64,000 nucleotides of DNA, taken from NCBI RefSeq assembly GCF_014696925.1, contig NZ_JACJQY010000017.1:1-64000 (forward strand), given 5' to 3'. Below, one piece after another: positions 8,938 through 18,981 of the stretch; position 1 is the stretch's first letter; each line of letters opens with the position of its first letter. This stretch comes from Phormidium tenue FACHB-1050. Its GTDB lineage: Bacteria > Cyanobacteriota > Cyanobacteriia > Pseudanabaenales > Pseudanabaenaceae. The translations under genes were made by a program, and so were the position numbers. Under the pieces are notes generated by a model, which was not told where the DNA came from, did not search any database, and saw only the letters and a program-made list of their open reading frames with translations.

Positions 8938-9423
8938 ATGAGTGTAGTTAGTCAAGTTTTAGAAAGAGCCGACGAAGAACTCCGTTATCCCAGCATTTCT
9001 GAGTTACAAAGTGTGCAGAACTTTCTCGCCACGGGCGCTCAAAGGGTACGCATTGCCACAACCTTGGCAGAAAGCGAAGACAAAATCGTCAAGAAAGCCA
9101 CCGAAGAACTATTTAGAATTCATCCTGATTACATCTCCCCTGGTGGTAATGCCTATGGTCAAAAGCAACGTAACCAGTGCCTGAGAGACTTCACATGGTA
9201 CATCCGCCTCACCACCTATGGGGTCTTGGCAGGTGATAAAGATCCGATCGAAAAAATCGGCATCATCGGTGTCCGTGAAATGTACAACTCCCTCGGTGTT
9301 CCTTTAGTCGGCATGGCTGATGCAGTGCGCTGCCTCAAAAATGCATCTCTAGCTTTACTGAGCAAAGATGATGCTGCTACCACTGAGCCTTACTTTGACT
9401 ACATCATTCAAGCAATGTCTTAA
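8938..9423 (+). CDS. apcD: Allophycocyanin alpha-B subunit (terminal emitter)
   Basis: A 161-residue phycobiliprotein matching ApcD better than ApcA: it starts [19 protein letters not shown] and ends [12 protein letters not shown], with [15 protein letters not shown] and [14 protein letters not shown] between. The phycocyanobilin-binding Cys is in QCLRDF (residue ~81). ApcD sits in the allophycocyanin core of the phycobilisome and passes energy toward photosystem I and II. An upstream in-frame start at 8857 is rejected because family members begin at MSVVSQ. It is monocistronic and convergent with the hybrid kinase gene across a strong terminator. Confidence 0.95.
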   Translation: MSVVSQVLERADEELRYPSISELQSVQNFLATGAQRVRIATTLAESEDKIVKKATEELFRIHPDYISPGGNAYGQKQRNQCLRDFTWYIRLTTYGVLAGDKDPIEKIGIIGVREMYNSLGVPLVGMADAVRCLKNASLALLSKDDAATTEPYFDYIIQAMS

Positions 9424-9425
9424 CG

Positions 9426-9458
9426 ATTAGAAGGGGGCGCAAAGCGCCCCCTTCTAAT
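9426..9458. terminator. Bidirectional hairpin between apcD and hybrid kinase
   Basis: Arms ATTAGAAGGGGGCGC and its complement around an AAA loop, placed between the two convergent stop codons. It has an AT-rich continuation on both strands and probably ends both transcripts. Confidence 0.7.
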
Positions 9459-12400
9459 TTATTCATGAATTTGTAATTCTAAAAATTCACGAATGCGTTT
9501 AATTTGAAAATCACGGGCATAGTCTAATACTTGATTGGCAAAGGGAGTAAACGTGGCATCATTTGCTTGTAAAAGTGTGACTTCATCCTGAATTGCCAGA
9601 ACATCACCCATGCGAGCCAGTTGCAATAATTTCTCAATCGTCAAGTTGGGGGGTGGAATTAGAGGTTGCGCGATCGCCTCAGGCTTGTCATTACTAATAT
9701 GTATGGCATTAGGATCAGACGTATGTGCATTTTCGTATTGCCATTCCAAATTGAGTAGCGATCGCATCGTATAGAACAAGGCATCTGGGTCAACGGGCTT
9801 CGCAATGAAATCATTGCACCCAACCTCAATACTAAGATTGCGATCTTGATTGAAGGCACTCGCCGAAACCATGACGATCGCAGTTTTTTGAAACATTGGC
9901 AACTGACGCAACTGCTTTGTGGTTTCATGCCCGTCCAGTTGTGGCATCACCATGTCCAACAAAATTAAATCTGGCTCAAATATCTGCGCTTGAGTAATGC
10001 AGTCATAACCATCAACTGCTTCAGCCACAATAAATCCAAGGGGCGTTAATAAATCACTTAATACCATCCGATTTTCAGTCTTATCATCGACAATCAAAAT
10101 CTTGCGGCGGTCTCCTAAGTAGCCCGTAATAGAACGGCTATCGAGCATTACATGGGGAACGTGATTAGGAACTTCGGTTAACTCTATTTCAAACCAGAAA
10201 GTACTACCCTCATTTAAGCTACTCTCCACATGCAGTTGTCCCCCCATCATCTCCACAAGTTTCTGACAAATCGGTAAACCTAAACCAGTGCCAGAGTATC
10301 GCCGAGCGCGATCGCCAACTTGCTGAAATGGCAAAAAGATGTCGTCTAACTTATCAGGATCAATGCCCACACCCGTATCAGCGATCGCAAAATGGACTTT
10401 ATATTTATGACTAGATTCACAGGGCTGAGTACTGACGGTCAGCGATACATTACCGTGATCGGTAAATTTAACGGCATTCCCAAATAGATTAATTAACACT
10501 TGACGCAATCGCTTTTCATCACCATACATCGTAGTCGGCAATGCTGTCAGTGGTTGATAGATTAACTGAACATCCTTAGCCCCTACTTGTAGCTGGAACA
10601 TATCTGTAATACTTTGCAGCAACTTCGGAAGATCAAATTCACTCGGATTTAGTTCGAGCTTTTTAGCTTCAATTTTAGAAAGATCGAGAATGTCATTAAG
10701 TAAAGTCAGTAAATGCTCTCCACTACGTTGAATGATCTCTAAACCAGCTTTATGTTTATCAGGATCGTAACTACGTTTGAGAATTTGAGCATAGCCGAGA
10801 ATTCCATTTAGGGGAGTGCGTAATTCATGACTCATATTCGCTAGAAATTCACTCTTAGCCCGATTTGCCATATCGGCAACTTCTTTAGCAGATTGTAGTT
10901 CTTCTTCAGCTTGTTTGCGATCGGTAATATCCGTTCCTACCGATAAAATTTCAATTAACTGTCCTTGATCGTTATAGATCGGCTTATTCGACCAAGTTAC
11001 CCAAACCCGCCGCCCATCTTTACAAATATTCTCATTCTCGTTGAGTTGATATTTCTCAGGAGCACAACATATTTCTGAAATCATGTTTCGCAGATCTTCG
11101 CCTGATACATCTCTAGCAGAGACAAATGTATCTAATATATATGTACCGATAATTTCTTCTAATCGATAGCCAAAAAACTTCAATCCATAATCATTTAAGA
11201 AACAAATCCGACCCTGCGTATCCCATCGGAGAATAATACAGTTGGCTGATTCCACGAGATCGCGATATTTCTTTTCACTCTGTTTGATATTTTCTTCGAT
11301 AATCTTGCGATCGCTAATATCTTTAACTGCATAAATCGCAAAAACCTTGCCCCCAAACTCAATGGTTTCCGAAGAGATCAGTCCCGTAAATCTTTTACCA
11401 CTCTTGGTTACAAAATTCGCTTCGTAGTTAAATACTCTCCCTTCAACTTCTAAAATCGCCAACATGCGATCGCGTTCTTCTAAATTAACCCAAAGATTTA
11501 AATCAGAAGGAGCAGCACCAATCGCTTCTTCACGGGTATAGCCTGTGATCTCAGTCCATTTATTATTGACATCAACATGTTTGTAGGTTTCATTGGAGAG
11601 CAAAGCCATACCATCAGGACTAGAACGAAATGCTTTAGCAAATTTCTCTTCGGACTCTCTCAAAGCTGCTTCAGTGATTTCATGTTCCAAAATTTCCTGC
11701 TGTAATGCATAGGTACGTTCATCAACTTTTTCCATTAGAAGCTGTGAATATTCCTCGAGTCTGGTATGAGACCTTTTCATCTGGCGGCTCATCTGATTAA
11801 AGGAATTTGCCAATATTGCTAATTCCTTAATTACGCAGGAATCTTCCACCTTTTGATCGAGATTGCCATTGGCGATCGATTGACTAGCCTGACTAAGTTG
11901 AGCAATGGGACGACTGATGCGACGAGCAGCAATAATTCCCAAGATGGCATTCAATCCAAGGGCAATGAGACATAGCATCACTGTAGATATTGTATTTTCT
12001 TTAATCTGCGACATAAAGTCAGATGCAGGTACAGCCACAACAATCCGCCAATTCAATCCACTTAAACCAGAGTCATCCTGCAATTTCCCAACTTGAATAA
12101 AGTATTGCTCACCCTCAAACTTGATCATTGACTGTTGAATCTCATCGCTATTCGTTACAGGCTGTGATTTGAGCCATTCTGCTACGGCACGAGTTAATTT
12201 ATTTTGGCTTTGGGTTGCTAAAATACGCTCTGATTTATTACCTAATGCCGAAGTTTCTACATCCAAATTAGAAGTTGCTACCAATTTCCCTGAAGGTTCA
12301 ATAATTAATGTTTGCCCATTTTCACTAACTTTTGTTTCCTGTAAAAACTGATTGATATCGCCCAACAGCATTGACACACCCAGAACCCCCTGTAGTGAAC

Positions 12401-13070
12401 CATTTTGAAAGATCGGCTTAATCGCAGTGATCGCAGGTTTTTCAGCAATCGAATCTGTATATACTTCAGTCCAAATACTTTTTCGAGTCTCAACTATAGT
12501 TTGATACCAAGGGCGATCTCTCAAATTAAATCTATTTTTGGGCATCAAAACTATTTGAGATCGTCCAAAATTATCAGTCATAAAAGTCAAATTAGAATTT
12601 TCTAGCGCAAATCCATCTTTAATTCTTCTTGCGCCAAAGTATTCACCAGAAGCCGTAGCCACATAAATATTACTGATACGGGGAAAGCTTTGTAGCTGTT
12701 TCCAAAAGTGATTTTGGACTTTCGATTCATCACTGGGATCGAGTTGGGATAACTCAATGCTATTGGCATTAAGTTGATTGAGCGTATAGGGAAGTTCTAA
12801 ATAGGAATGTAAGCGATCTTGAACTTGCTCCGTAACTTTACGGTGGAACTGATTGGCAAGAAGAAGAATAGCCTGATGTCCATTCCGAAAAGATAACCAT
12901 CCAATCAATCCGACAATACCAAAGGTGTTTAACAAAAATGGCAATGTAATTAATAAGCTTAAAGGGATTCTCCAGCCTTTACATTCGCAACGATTGGTTT
13001 GCGTAGGAATGAATCCTGTTGTCGCAGTGCTGATTACTTTAGTAGATAGAGGATTGATCTGTTTGGTCAT
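9459..13070 (-). CDS. Hybrid sensor histidine kinase (Cache-HAMP-PAS-PAS-HisKA-HATPase-REC)
   Basis: About 1203 residues. A membrane segment (~42-65) is followed by a periplasmic Cache-like sensor region, a second membrane segment (~370-390), HAMP (RRISRPIAQLSQASQSIANG), a coiled coil, two PAS/PAC domains (ending with YAVKDISDRK and VGTDITDRKQ), and HisKA with MSHELRTPLNG (phospho-His ~754 from the TTG). The HATPase has N box LINLFGNAVKF and G boxes DTGVGID and GTGLGLPIC. An intact receiver (ILIVDDKTEN, LILLDMVMPQ) and a short C-terminal tail complete it. The ATG at 13070 is preferred over TTG at 13088. It lies 30 bp behind the TPR gene, same strand, so is likely co-transcribed. The signal is unknown. 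Confidence 0.9.
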   Translation of the reverse strand: MTKQINPLSTKVISTATTGFIPTQTNRCECKGWRIPLSLLITLPFLLNTFGIVGLIGWLSFRNGHQAILLLANQFHRKVTEQVQDRLHSYLELPYTLNQLNANSIELSQLDPSDESKVQNHFWKQLQSFPRISNIYVATASGEYFGARRIKDGFALENSNLTFMTDNFGRSQIVLMPKNRFNLRDRPWYQTIVETRKSIWTEVYTDSIAEKPAITAIKPIFQNGSLQGVLGVSMLLGDINQFLQETKVSENGQTLIIEPSGKLVATSNLDVETSALGNKSERILATQSQNKLTRAVAEWLKSQPVTNSDEIQQSMIKFEGEQYFIQVGKLQDDSGLSGLNWRIVVAVPASDFMSQIKENTISTVMLCLIALGLNAILGIIAARRISRPIAQLSQASQSIANGNLDQKVEDSCVIKELAILANSFNQMSRQMKRSHTRLEEYSQLLMEKVDERTYALQQEILEHEITEAALRESEEKFAKAFRSSPDGMALLSNETYKHVDVNNKWTEITGYTREEAIGAAPSDLNLWVNLEERDRMLAILEVEGRVFNYEANFVTKSGKRFTGLISSETIEFGGKVFAIYAVKDISDRKIIEENIKQSEKKYRDLVESANCIILRWDTQGRICFLNDYGLKFFGYRLEEIIGTYILDTFVSARDVSGEDLRNMISEICCAPEKYQLNENENICKDGRRVWVTWSNKPIYNDQGQLIEILSVGTDITDRKQAEEELQSAKEVADMANRAKSEFLANMSHELRTPLNGILGYAQILKRSYDPDKHKAGLEIIQRSGEHLLTLLNDILDLSKIEAKKLELNPSEFDLPKLLQSITDMFQLQVGAKDVQLIYQPLTALPTTMYGDEKRLRQVLINLFGNAVKFTDHGNVSLTVSTQPCESSHKYKVHFAIADTGVGIDPDKLDDIFLPFQQVGDRARRYSGTGLGLPICQKLVEMMGGQLHVESSLNEGSTFWFEIELTEVPNHVPHVMLDSRSITGYLGDRRKILIVDDKTENRMVLSDLLTPLGFIVAEAVDGYDCITQAQIFEPDLILLDMVMPQLDGHETTKQLRQLPMFQKTAIVMVSASAFNQDRNLSIEVGCNDFIAKPVDPDALFYTMRSLLNLEWQYENAHTSDPNAIHISNDKPEAIAQPLIPPPNLTIEKLLQLARMGDVLAIQDEVTLLQANDATFTPFANQVLDYARDFQIKRIREFLELQIHE

Positions 13071-13100
13071 GGGCTTTATGTTCTGCAATATTCCTAAGCT

Positions 13101-14630
13101 TTAATCAAAACCAAGTCTTCTCAAAGCAATTTTACGGTTTTGCCAAACCTGCGGTTCTTGCGGTGATATTTGGATTGCTTTATCATAGGCTGCGATCGCT
13201 TCTTCGAGCATTCCTAGCCCACTGAGCGCGTTGCCACGGTTATACCAAGCAAAATGGTCATCAGGATTGATCTCTAGTGCACGGTCATGACTAGCGATCG
13301 CTTCTTCATAGAGTTCTAGTTTACTCAGTACCAGACCACGATTGTTCCATGCATAATAATCATCGGGACGAATTTCTAAAGCTTTATCGTAACTGGCGAT
13401 CGCTTCTGTGTAATTTCCCCATTGTTCTAGAGCTTTGGCGCGGCTATACCAGATTTGATGATCACGAGGCTTATACTCCAGAGCGCGATCATAACTTGCC
13501 ACCGCCTCCCCATATTTGCCGATACTTTCCAAAGCATAGGCGCGACTAAACCACCCCTGTACATAGTCGGGTCTAAGTGCTAGGGCTTTTTCACAATGAT
13601 TGATCGCTTCTTCATATTTGCCAAGCACACTGCAAACTAGGCCTTTGCCACCGTAGGAATAGTAATAATCAGGTTTGTGTTTAAGAGCGAGATTGTAACT
13701 ATCAATCGCTTCTTCGTAACGACCTAACATACTTAGGGAAGTGCCAAGATTGTGCCACGCAGCATAAAAATCTTCTTTATAGGTGATCGCTTGACGGTAA
13801 TTCTGCACAGCCTCTTCATGATGACCAGATAGATCTAACGCAACTGCACGGTTATACCAAGCCAAATGATTATCGGCTCGAATCTGTAACGCGAGATCGC
13901 AATTGGCGATCGCCTCTTGACAACGATTACCTGCAACTAATAAACCACCTTGCTCTAGTAGTAGCTCAATACGGCGTTCCGAAATTAAGGGCTGAGCCGC
14001 AATTAGCTTTTGCAGATCATCATATTTGAGATCGCGTTCTTCCTCACTAATTTGAGCATAGGCTTCATAGCGATCGTCACTGACCCAGCGAAAAGCCTCT
14101 TGCCGCATCAACTCCATGTCAGTGGGAAACTCAAATACCTCAACAGTTTCATCAAAAAATTCAGGATAGCTATCGATAAAAAACTTCAGCGCAAATAAGG
14201 GCAGTAAAAATACAAAACAAATCGGAAAATTCTCTTTGAGCTTAGCTTGCAATAGGATCAGATGGGCAAGGGGACGCGGAAGATGGGTGAGCTTATCACC
14301 CAAGGCATGATCATCTAAGTCATCAACTTTATTTTCTAAGAACTCTTCGATACCTGTGATAAACAATAGATTTGCTGCATGTAAATCTGGCTCATCAACA
14401 AACATTTCATAAAAATCAGCGATCGGGCGATCAAGCCTTAAAACACGAATTGTTTGGCTCTCTGCATCAGCCCGTACCCTTTTAATTATTTGCTCTCCCT
14501 CCGCAGGCGAACAACGCACAAACAGCATTCCAAAATCTTGCTTGTTTCTGAGTAAACCCAATAGAGTCTGATATTCTGTCTCTGGATTTTTTAGAGCGTC
14601 TTTATCCCAAGCGTTTCCAGTGTATTGCAT
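13101..14630 (-). CDS. TPR protein with NTPase-like N-terminus lacking a P-loop
   Basis: About 509 residues from the ATG at 14630 (an upstream start at 14666 is possible). The N-terminal ~200 residues resemble the ATPase-like domain seen in front of cyanobacterial TPR arrays: strand MLFVRCSPAEGEQIIKRV, then NLLFITGIEEFL and FPICFVFLLPLFALKFF. I see no GxxxxGK[ST] motif. From ~215 to the end there are about eight TPR units (AWYNRAVALDLSGHHEEAV and similar), predicting a protein-binding solenoid. It precedes the hybrid kinase by 30 bp on the same strand, suggesting a scaffold or input role in that signalling unit. Confidence 0.85.
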   Translation of the reverse strand: MQYTGNAWDKDALKNPETEYQTLLGLLRNKQDFGMLFVRCSPAEGEQIIKRVRADAESQTIRVLRLDRPIADFYEMFVDEPDLHAANLLFITGIEEFLENKVDDLDDHALGDKLTHLPRPLAHLILLQAKLKENFPICFVFLLPLFALKFFIDSYPEFFDETVEVFEFPTDMELMRQEAFRWVSDDRYEAYAQISEEERDLKYDDLQKLIAAQPLISERRIELLLEQGGLLVAGNRCQEAIANCDLALQIRADNHLAWYNRAVALDLSGHHEEAVQNYRQAITYKEDFYAAWHNLGTSLSMLGRYEEAIDSYNLALKHKPDYYYSYGGKGLVCSVLGKYEEAINHCEKALALRPDYVQGWFSRAYALESIGKYGEAVASYDRALEYKPRDHQIWYSRAKALEQWGNYTEAIASYDKALEIRPDDYYAWNNRGLVLSKLELYEEAIASHDRALEINPDDHFAWYNRGNALSGLGMLEEAIAAYDKAIQISPQEPQVWQNRKIALRRLGFD

Positions 14631-14703
14631 GGTTCTCCCATTTGACCGAATACTCAAACTAATCATACCAAAAAAGATTAGAGGCGGCGCTAAGCACTAC
14701 CTC

Positions 14704-14810
14704 TAATACCAACGTACAAAATGGCGCAGCCATTTTGTACGTTGAAAACCCTTGCTGGGCTTGGTTTTTAATCCCCAAAAGAGTTGCCACACTTTCGTGA
14801 ATTGGGATAA
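14704..14810. repeat. TWA-type MITE, copy B
   Basis: Ends TACCAA and TTGGGA flanked on both sides by TAA, the expected 3-bp target duplication. Contains ACAAAATGGCGCAGCCATTTTGT and CCTTGCTGGGCTTGG segments shared with the other copies. Confidence 0.75.
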
Positions 14811-15127
14811 TCAGCGATTCTCATTTATAAAAATCAGGTTTTTGAAAGCCCACCGTTGGCGGGCTTTCAAAAAACCGATTTTAGTGTTTTCAGCGCCGAA
14901 GGCGCTGAAAACACTAAAATCGGGTTCATAATGAAAATTGCTGACCTCTAATCATAAGAGTGTTGGCACGCTTGGCGATAAGGCGCTGTAAAACATAAAA
15001 ACCAAAGGCGAATTGCGGCGCAAAGCGCCGCAATTCGCCTTTGGTTTTGGGACTGCTATAACATAGAGATCTAGCGCAGGTTCTACCTGCGTTACTTTAT
15101 TGAACAATAAAATCTTACAAAAATTTC
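14811..15127. repeat. Gene-free stretch filled by three palindromes
   Basis: No coding region is seen. Hairpins occupy about 14838-14876 (TTTGAAAGCCC arms), 14875-14923 (CCGATTTTAGTGTTTTCAGC arms, GAA loop) and 14998-15048 (AAAACCAAAGGCGAATTGCG arms, AAA loop). The first two partly share the CCGATT boundary. The remainder upstream of hslO (15050-15127) probably contains its promoter; I see no reliable -35/-10 pair. Confidence 0.7.
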
Positions 15128-16063
15128 ATGAACGATCGCTTAATTCGCGCCCTCACCGCCGACGGCCGCGTCCGTGTCATTGGCGTGAATATTACCCAAT
15201 CCCTTAATGAAGCTCATCGTCGCCATCATTTATCAGCAGTCGCTACCGCCTCACTCGGTCGAGCTATGGGAGCAAGCTTACTGCTTGCTTCAAATATGAA
15301 GCAACCTCAAGCCAGAGTAAATGTCAGAGTGGCTGGAGATGGCGGATTAGGGTTAGTCTACGCTGATGCTGGATTTGATGGGACAGTGCGCGGCTTTGTC
15401 ACCAATCCTCAATTTACATTGCCCCCCCTTGCCGATGGGCAACAAAATGTCAGTCAAGGTGTTGGGCAAACAGGTTTTTTTAAAGTTATGCGTGACGTTG
15501 GCTATGGCGAACCCTATAGCAGTACCGTGGAGTTAATTGCAGGTGATATCGCCAATGATGTGGCTTGGTACTTGGCTTCCTCTGAGCAAACTTATTCCAA
15601 GCTCATGCTGACGGAAGTAATCGATCAAGATAATAGCGAGGCTCCTGTCAAAGTAGCCGCAGGAATTTTACTGCAAATCATGCCCATGGCGACCCTGCGA
15701 GCGGCGAAGACCGCGAACCTCTCACAGGAAGATTTACTGATCCAACTAGAAGCAAAAAGTGATCCGCAAAACTTCATGGATTTGCTACTTCAAGACAAAG
15801 CGATCGAGGAGGTAATGACAGAAATCTTTGCTGATATGCATCTAGATATTTTGCCGATGACTAAAGATGTCAAATTTCATTGCCCTTGCTCCCTCGATCG
15901 CATGTTAGCGGCGATGAAAATGTTTGGCGAAGAAGATTTGCGATCGATGATCGCTGAGGACAAGGGCGCAGAAGCAACTTGCCATTTCTGTGGTGAGGTG
16001 TATCACGCCAGTACTGAGCAGTTAAATAATTTACTTGCAGATTTACAGGTAGCAAAAGCCTAA
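15128..16063 (+). CDS. hslO: Hsp33 redox-regulated chaperone
   Basis: A 311-residue Hsp33. In oxidative stress this cytosolic holdase unfolds its C-terminal zinc switch and binds unfolding proteins. The zinc-switch cysteines are present as FHCPCSLDRM and ATCHFCGEVY (CxC plus CxxC, the full set of four). The N-terminal domain has the typical DRLIRALTADGRVRVIG opening and a later GIGQTGFF-like stretch (GVGQTGFFKVMRDVGYGEPY). It starts at the ATG, which is typical of the family. It is monocistronic, followed by a MITE. Confidence 0.96.
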   Translation: MNDRLIRALTADGRVRVIGVNITQSLNEAHRRHHLSAVATASLGRAMGASLLLASNMKQPQARVNVRVAGDGGLGLVYADAGFDGTVRGFVTNPQFTLPPLADGQQNVSQGVGQTGFFKVMRDVGYGEPYSSTVELIAGDIANDVAWYLASSEQTYSKLMLTEVIDQDNSEAPVKVAAGILLQIMPMATLRAAKTANLSQEDLLIQLEAKSDPQNFMDLLLQDKAIEEVMTEIFADMHLDILPMTKDVKFHCPCSLDRMLAAMKMFGEEDLRSMIAEDKGAEATCHFCGEVYHASTEQLNNLLADLQVAKA

Positions 16064-16096
16064 CCAACAAGAAGTCTCGCGCAGCAAGACTTCTTG

Positions 16097-16201
16097 TTAT
16101 ACCAAAACTCAAAATGTCTACGCCATTTTAAGTTTTAAGAACCTTACTGGGTTAGTTTTTTATTCACAAAAGTGTTGTCACACTTTCGTGAATTGGTATT
16201 A
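16097..16201. repeat. TWA-type MITE, copy C
   Basis: TTA-TACCAA at the left and TTGGTA-TTA at the right, consistent with a TTA target duplication. Internal CAAAAGTGTTGTCACACTTTCGTG-like hairpin and CTTACTGGGTTAG core match copies B and D. Confidence 0.8.
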
Positions 16202-16266
16202 GTTAGGCTTTATGGTAACTTCACTTCTAGACGCTTCTCGATAAATTTGCATAATTCCTAAAAAAT

Positions 16267-17142
16267 ATGACAGTTAACGCACAAATTGGCATTATTGGTG
16301 GCAGTGGACTCTACAAAATGTCTGCCCTGACTGATATTCAAGAAATTAACATTGATACTCCCTTTGGCAAAACGTCAGATGCATTTATCTATGGCAAATT
16401 GTCAGGAACTCCTGTGTTATTTCTGGCTAGACATGGGCGATCGCACCATTTGCTCCCATCGGAAGTCCCCTATCGAGCCAATATCTATGCGCTCAAAAGT
16501 CTGGGCGTGGAATATATCATCTCGGCTTCAGCCGTTGGCTCGTTACAGGAATATGCCCGTCCCCTTGATATCGTGCTACCCGATCAATTTATCGATCGCA
16601 CCATTAGCCGTACCTCAACATTTTTTGGTGAGGGTATTGTTGCTCACGTTGCTTTCGGCGAGCCAATTTGCAAATCACTACTATCAGTCGTCGCATCATC
16701 GGCGGAAGGGGTTGATTTAGGACGGAACAAAGTCCATAAAGGCGGAATTTATCTCTGCATGGAGGGGCCAGCCTTTTCGACTAAAGCTGAGTCTCTGCTC
16801 TATCGCAGTTGGGGCGCAAAGGTAATTGGTATGACCAATCTCACTGAAGCAAAGCTAGCCCGTGAAGCGGAAATCGCCTATGCCACGATCGCCTTGGTCA
16901 CCGATTATGACTGCTGGCATGATGATCATGAGAGTGTGACCGTGGAAATGATCATCCAAAATTTACAAAAAAATGCCCTGAATGCTCAAGCCGTAATTCA
17001 AAACGCCGTGGCAAAAATTGCCGTGAATCCGCCTAAATCTGAAGCTCATCATGCTCTGAAGACTTCGATCTTGACGGATTTAAGTAAGGTATCTGATGCT
17101 AGCCGTGATCGCTTAAAAGTGATTTTGCAAAAGTATCTCTAA
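16267..17142 (+). CDS. mtnP: S-methyl-5'-thioadenosine phosphorylase
   Basis: A 291-residue member of the PNP/MTAP phosphorylase family, which splits methylthioadenosine into adenine and methylthioribose-1-phosphate in methionine salvage. Family marks: [10 protein letters not shown] near the N-terminus with the phosphate-binding Gly/Ser, [29 protein letters not shown], and [13 protein letters not shown]. Further on are [16 protein letters not shown] and [10 protein letters not shown]; the Asp-rich pocket favours 6-amino purines. The ATG at 16267 gives the family's normal length. Confidence 0.95.
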   Translation: MTVNAQIGIIGGSGLYKMSALTDIQEINIDTPFGKTSDAFIYGKLSGTPVLFLARHGRSHHLLPSEVPYRANIYALKSLGVEYIISASAVGSLQEYARPLDIVLPDQFIDRTISRTSTFFGEGIVAHVAFGEPICKSLLSVVASSAEGVDLGRNKVHKGGIYLCMEGPAFSTKAESLLYRSWGAKVIGMTNLTEAKLAREAEIAYATIALVTDYDCWHDDHESVTVEMIIQNLQKNALNAQAVIQNAVAKIAVNPPKSEAHHALKTSILTDLSKVSDASRDRLKVILQKYL

Positions 17143-17155
17143 TTTCATCACCTAG

Positions 17156-17236
17156 TAATACTAATTCACTTAAAAACAAGCCCAGTAAAATGTTGAGATT
17201 CAAAAAATGGCGTTATCATTTTTTGAATTGGTATTA
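17156..17236. repeat. TWA-type MITE, shortened copy F
   Basis: Begins TAATACTAATTCAC and ends GAATTGGTATTA, with AACAAGCCCAGTAAAATG remaining from the core; about 25 bp shorter than the others. Flanks are TAA and TTA. It runs into the ribosome-binding region of the next gene. Confidence 0.65.
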
Positions 17237-17251
17237 AGGAGCAATATCAAA

Positions 17252-17563
17252 ATGACACAACCTTTAACACTTGATGGTGTAGCAAACGATTTAGATACAG
17301 TCAAAGAGATCATGTTTACCCTTGCAAGGCAATATGAACGCATTGATCGTACGGTCGATCAAGTAGCTACACAGCAACAAACTAATACTGAAGCAATTTC
17401 CAATCTGACAAGATTCATGATGCAGTTAGGAGAAACTATGGCAAGTACACAAGCTGACATTAGGCAGATGCAGGCAGATGTTAGAGAGATGCAATCTGAA
17501 GTTAAAGGCTTGCAAGTTGAAAATCGTAGGATTTTGCAACATATATTTAAGGATGAGTTTTAG
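17252..17563 (+). CDS. Small coiled-coil protein of unknown function
   Basis: A 103-residue protein, almost entirely a predicted coiled coil, with heptad-like repeats (IRQMQADVREMQSEVKGLQ). The start is the ATG at 17252, preceded by TAAGGAG at good spacing; an earlier in-frame start at 17207 lies inside the MITE and is unlikely. Proteins of this kind are common in cyanobacteria. No function can be assigned. It is convergent with hemE. Confidence 0.8.
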   Translation: MTQPLTLDGVANDLDTVKEIMFTLARQYERIDRTVDQVATQQQTNTEAISNLTRFMMQLGETMASTQADIRQMQADVREMQSEVKGLQVENRRILQHIFKDEF

Positions 17564-17571
17564 GGTTATCA

Positions 17572-17620
17572 AAAGCTATAAAAAAGCCTCGCAATGCGAG
17601 GCTTTTTTATAGCTTTTGCA
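17572..17620. terminator. Bidirectional terminator between coiled-coil gene and hemE
   Basis: A 49-bp near-perfect palindrome with a GC stem (GCCTCGCA/TGCGAGGC) and flanking A6/T6 runs on both strands, between two convergent genes. This is classic intrinsic terminator form in both directions. Confidence 0.85.
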
Positions 17621-17629
17621 GAAGGTTTC

Positions 17630-18673
17630 TTAAGAGCCAAGCCCTTTAACTGTCTCAAAGAAAAATCTGGCGTTATCTTCGGGTGTGTTGGGTAAAATGC
17701 CATGTCCGAGGTTCATGATATGACCCTTGTTGCCAGCTTTTTGAACAACTTCCAAAATGCGATCACGAATGTAGCTTTGCTCAGCAAAAAGCACACAAGG
17801 ATCGAGGTTGCCTTGAACAGGAACATGATGACCAATGCGATCGCGTGCGTCAGCCATATCAACTGTCCAGTCAACACTGACAATATCCACACCAGACTTA
17901 GGCATTAGATCTAGGACACCCGCACTACCACTAATGTAAAGGATCAATGGGGTATCAGGATACTTAGCCTTGACCTTATCGACAACCATCTTTTGGTAAG
18001 GCAGTGCAAAAGTTTTATAGTCAGTTGGGCAAAGATGTCCTGCCCAAGAGTCGAACATTTGAACGACTTGAGTCCCACACTCGATCTGGTGGATCACATA
18101 AGTACCGACCATTTCGGCAATTTTAGTCAAAAAGCTATGGATGATTGCGGGTTCTTTATATGCCAAAGCTTTGATTACAGAATAATCCTTAGAGCCTTTA
18201 CCTTCAACTGAATAGGCGGCTAATGTCCAAGGTGCACCCACGAAGCCAAGAATAGTTGCTTGATCTTTAACTTCTTCTTTGATCGCACTTAAAATCTTGC
18301 GAATAAAGGGAACGGCGGTGTCGGGCTCAAATTCGGTGAGAGCGTCTACTTGAGCTTGAGTCCGAATTGGCGACTCGATAATTGGACCACGGCTTTCGAT
18401 GATGTCAAAGTTAATGCCGATACCTGTAAGTGGAGTGAGGATATCGGAGAACATAATCACGCCATCGGGTTGAAAAGCGCGAAATGGTTGCAAAGAAATT
18501 TCGGCGGCGAGTTCAGGGATTTCCGATCGCTCTCTAAATGTTGGATATTTGTCGCGCAAATCACGATACACCTTCATGTATCTTCCTGCTTGACGCATCA
18601 TCCATACTGGTGGACGATCCAGTACTTCACCTCTTGCTGCCCTTAGCAAGCGATCATTTCCTCCCATAATCAA
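17630..18673 (-). CDS. hemE: Uroporphyrinogen decarboxylase
   Basis: Converts uroporphyrinogen III to coproporphyrinogen III in haem and chlorophyll synthesis (cytosol). 347 residues, normal length. Signature motifs are [14 protein letters not shown] near the N-terminus, FSDILTPL with the catalytic Asp, [24 protein letters not shown], and [14 protein letters not shown] near the C-terminus. The start could also be the second Met (18667). It is divergent from cytM across a 308-bp spacer. Confidence 0.97.
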   Translation of the reverse strand: MIMGGNDRLLRAARGEVLDRPPVWMMRQAGRYMKVYRDLRDKYPTFRERSEIPELAAEISLQPFRAFQPDGVIMFSDILTPLTGIGINFDIIESRGPIIESPIRTQAQVDALTEFEPDTAVPFIRKILSAIKEEVKDQATILGFVGAPWTLAAYSVEGKGSKDYSVIKALAYKEPAIIHSFLTKIAEMVGTYVIHQIECGTQVVQMFDSWAGHLCPTDYKTFALPYQKMVVDKVKAKYPDTPLILYISGSAGVLDLMPKSGVDIVSVDWTVDMADARDRIGHHVPVQGNLDPCVLFAEQSYIRDRILEVVQKAGNKGHIMNLGHGILPNTPEDNARFFFETVKGLGS

Positions 18674-18981
18674 CTCTTTCCTGTGTTTTAAAACTTTTTT
18701 ATAATTGTGCTTTTGAATTATAGAACGTCAAGTACCAGACGCTAAAGCTTTGCCTGCTTGGCTAAGTCGTTAGTTTGCCATCGTACAAAGGTTGATCGCC
18801 GCACCGTATCTCAGAATGGGGCATCAGGCAATGATCAAACTTAGGCTTTATTTAATTGCTAATTACAATTCGATTACTTATACTTTCTTTAAGATATGTT
18901 ATTAATACTTAAGCTATGAATACTTTACGAAGTACAAACTAAGTAAAAGTTTTGGCTAACCAATAGCTAGGTTTAAAAACT
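18674..18981. promoter_or_regulatory. Divergent intergenic region hemE/cytM
   Basis: 308 bp with no ORF or repeat. It must carry promoters for both hemE and cytM. The right half is AT-rich (TTAAGATATGTTATTAATACT near 18890), but I cannot fix a -35/-10 pair. Confidence 0.4.

Noticed and set aside
17207-17251. Upstream extension of the coiled-coil gene
   Set aside because: The extra 15 codons lie in the MITE end; the ATG at 17252 has a proper TAAGGAG in front.
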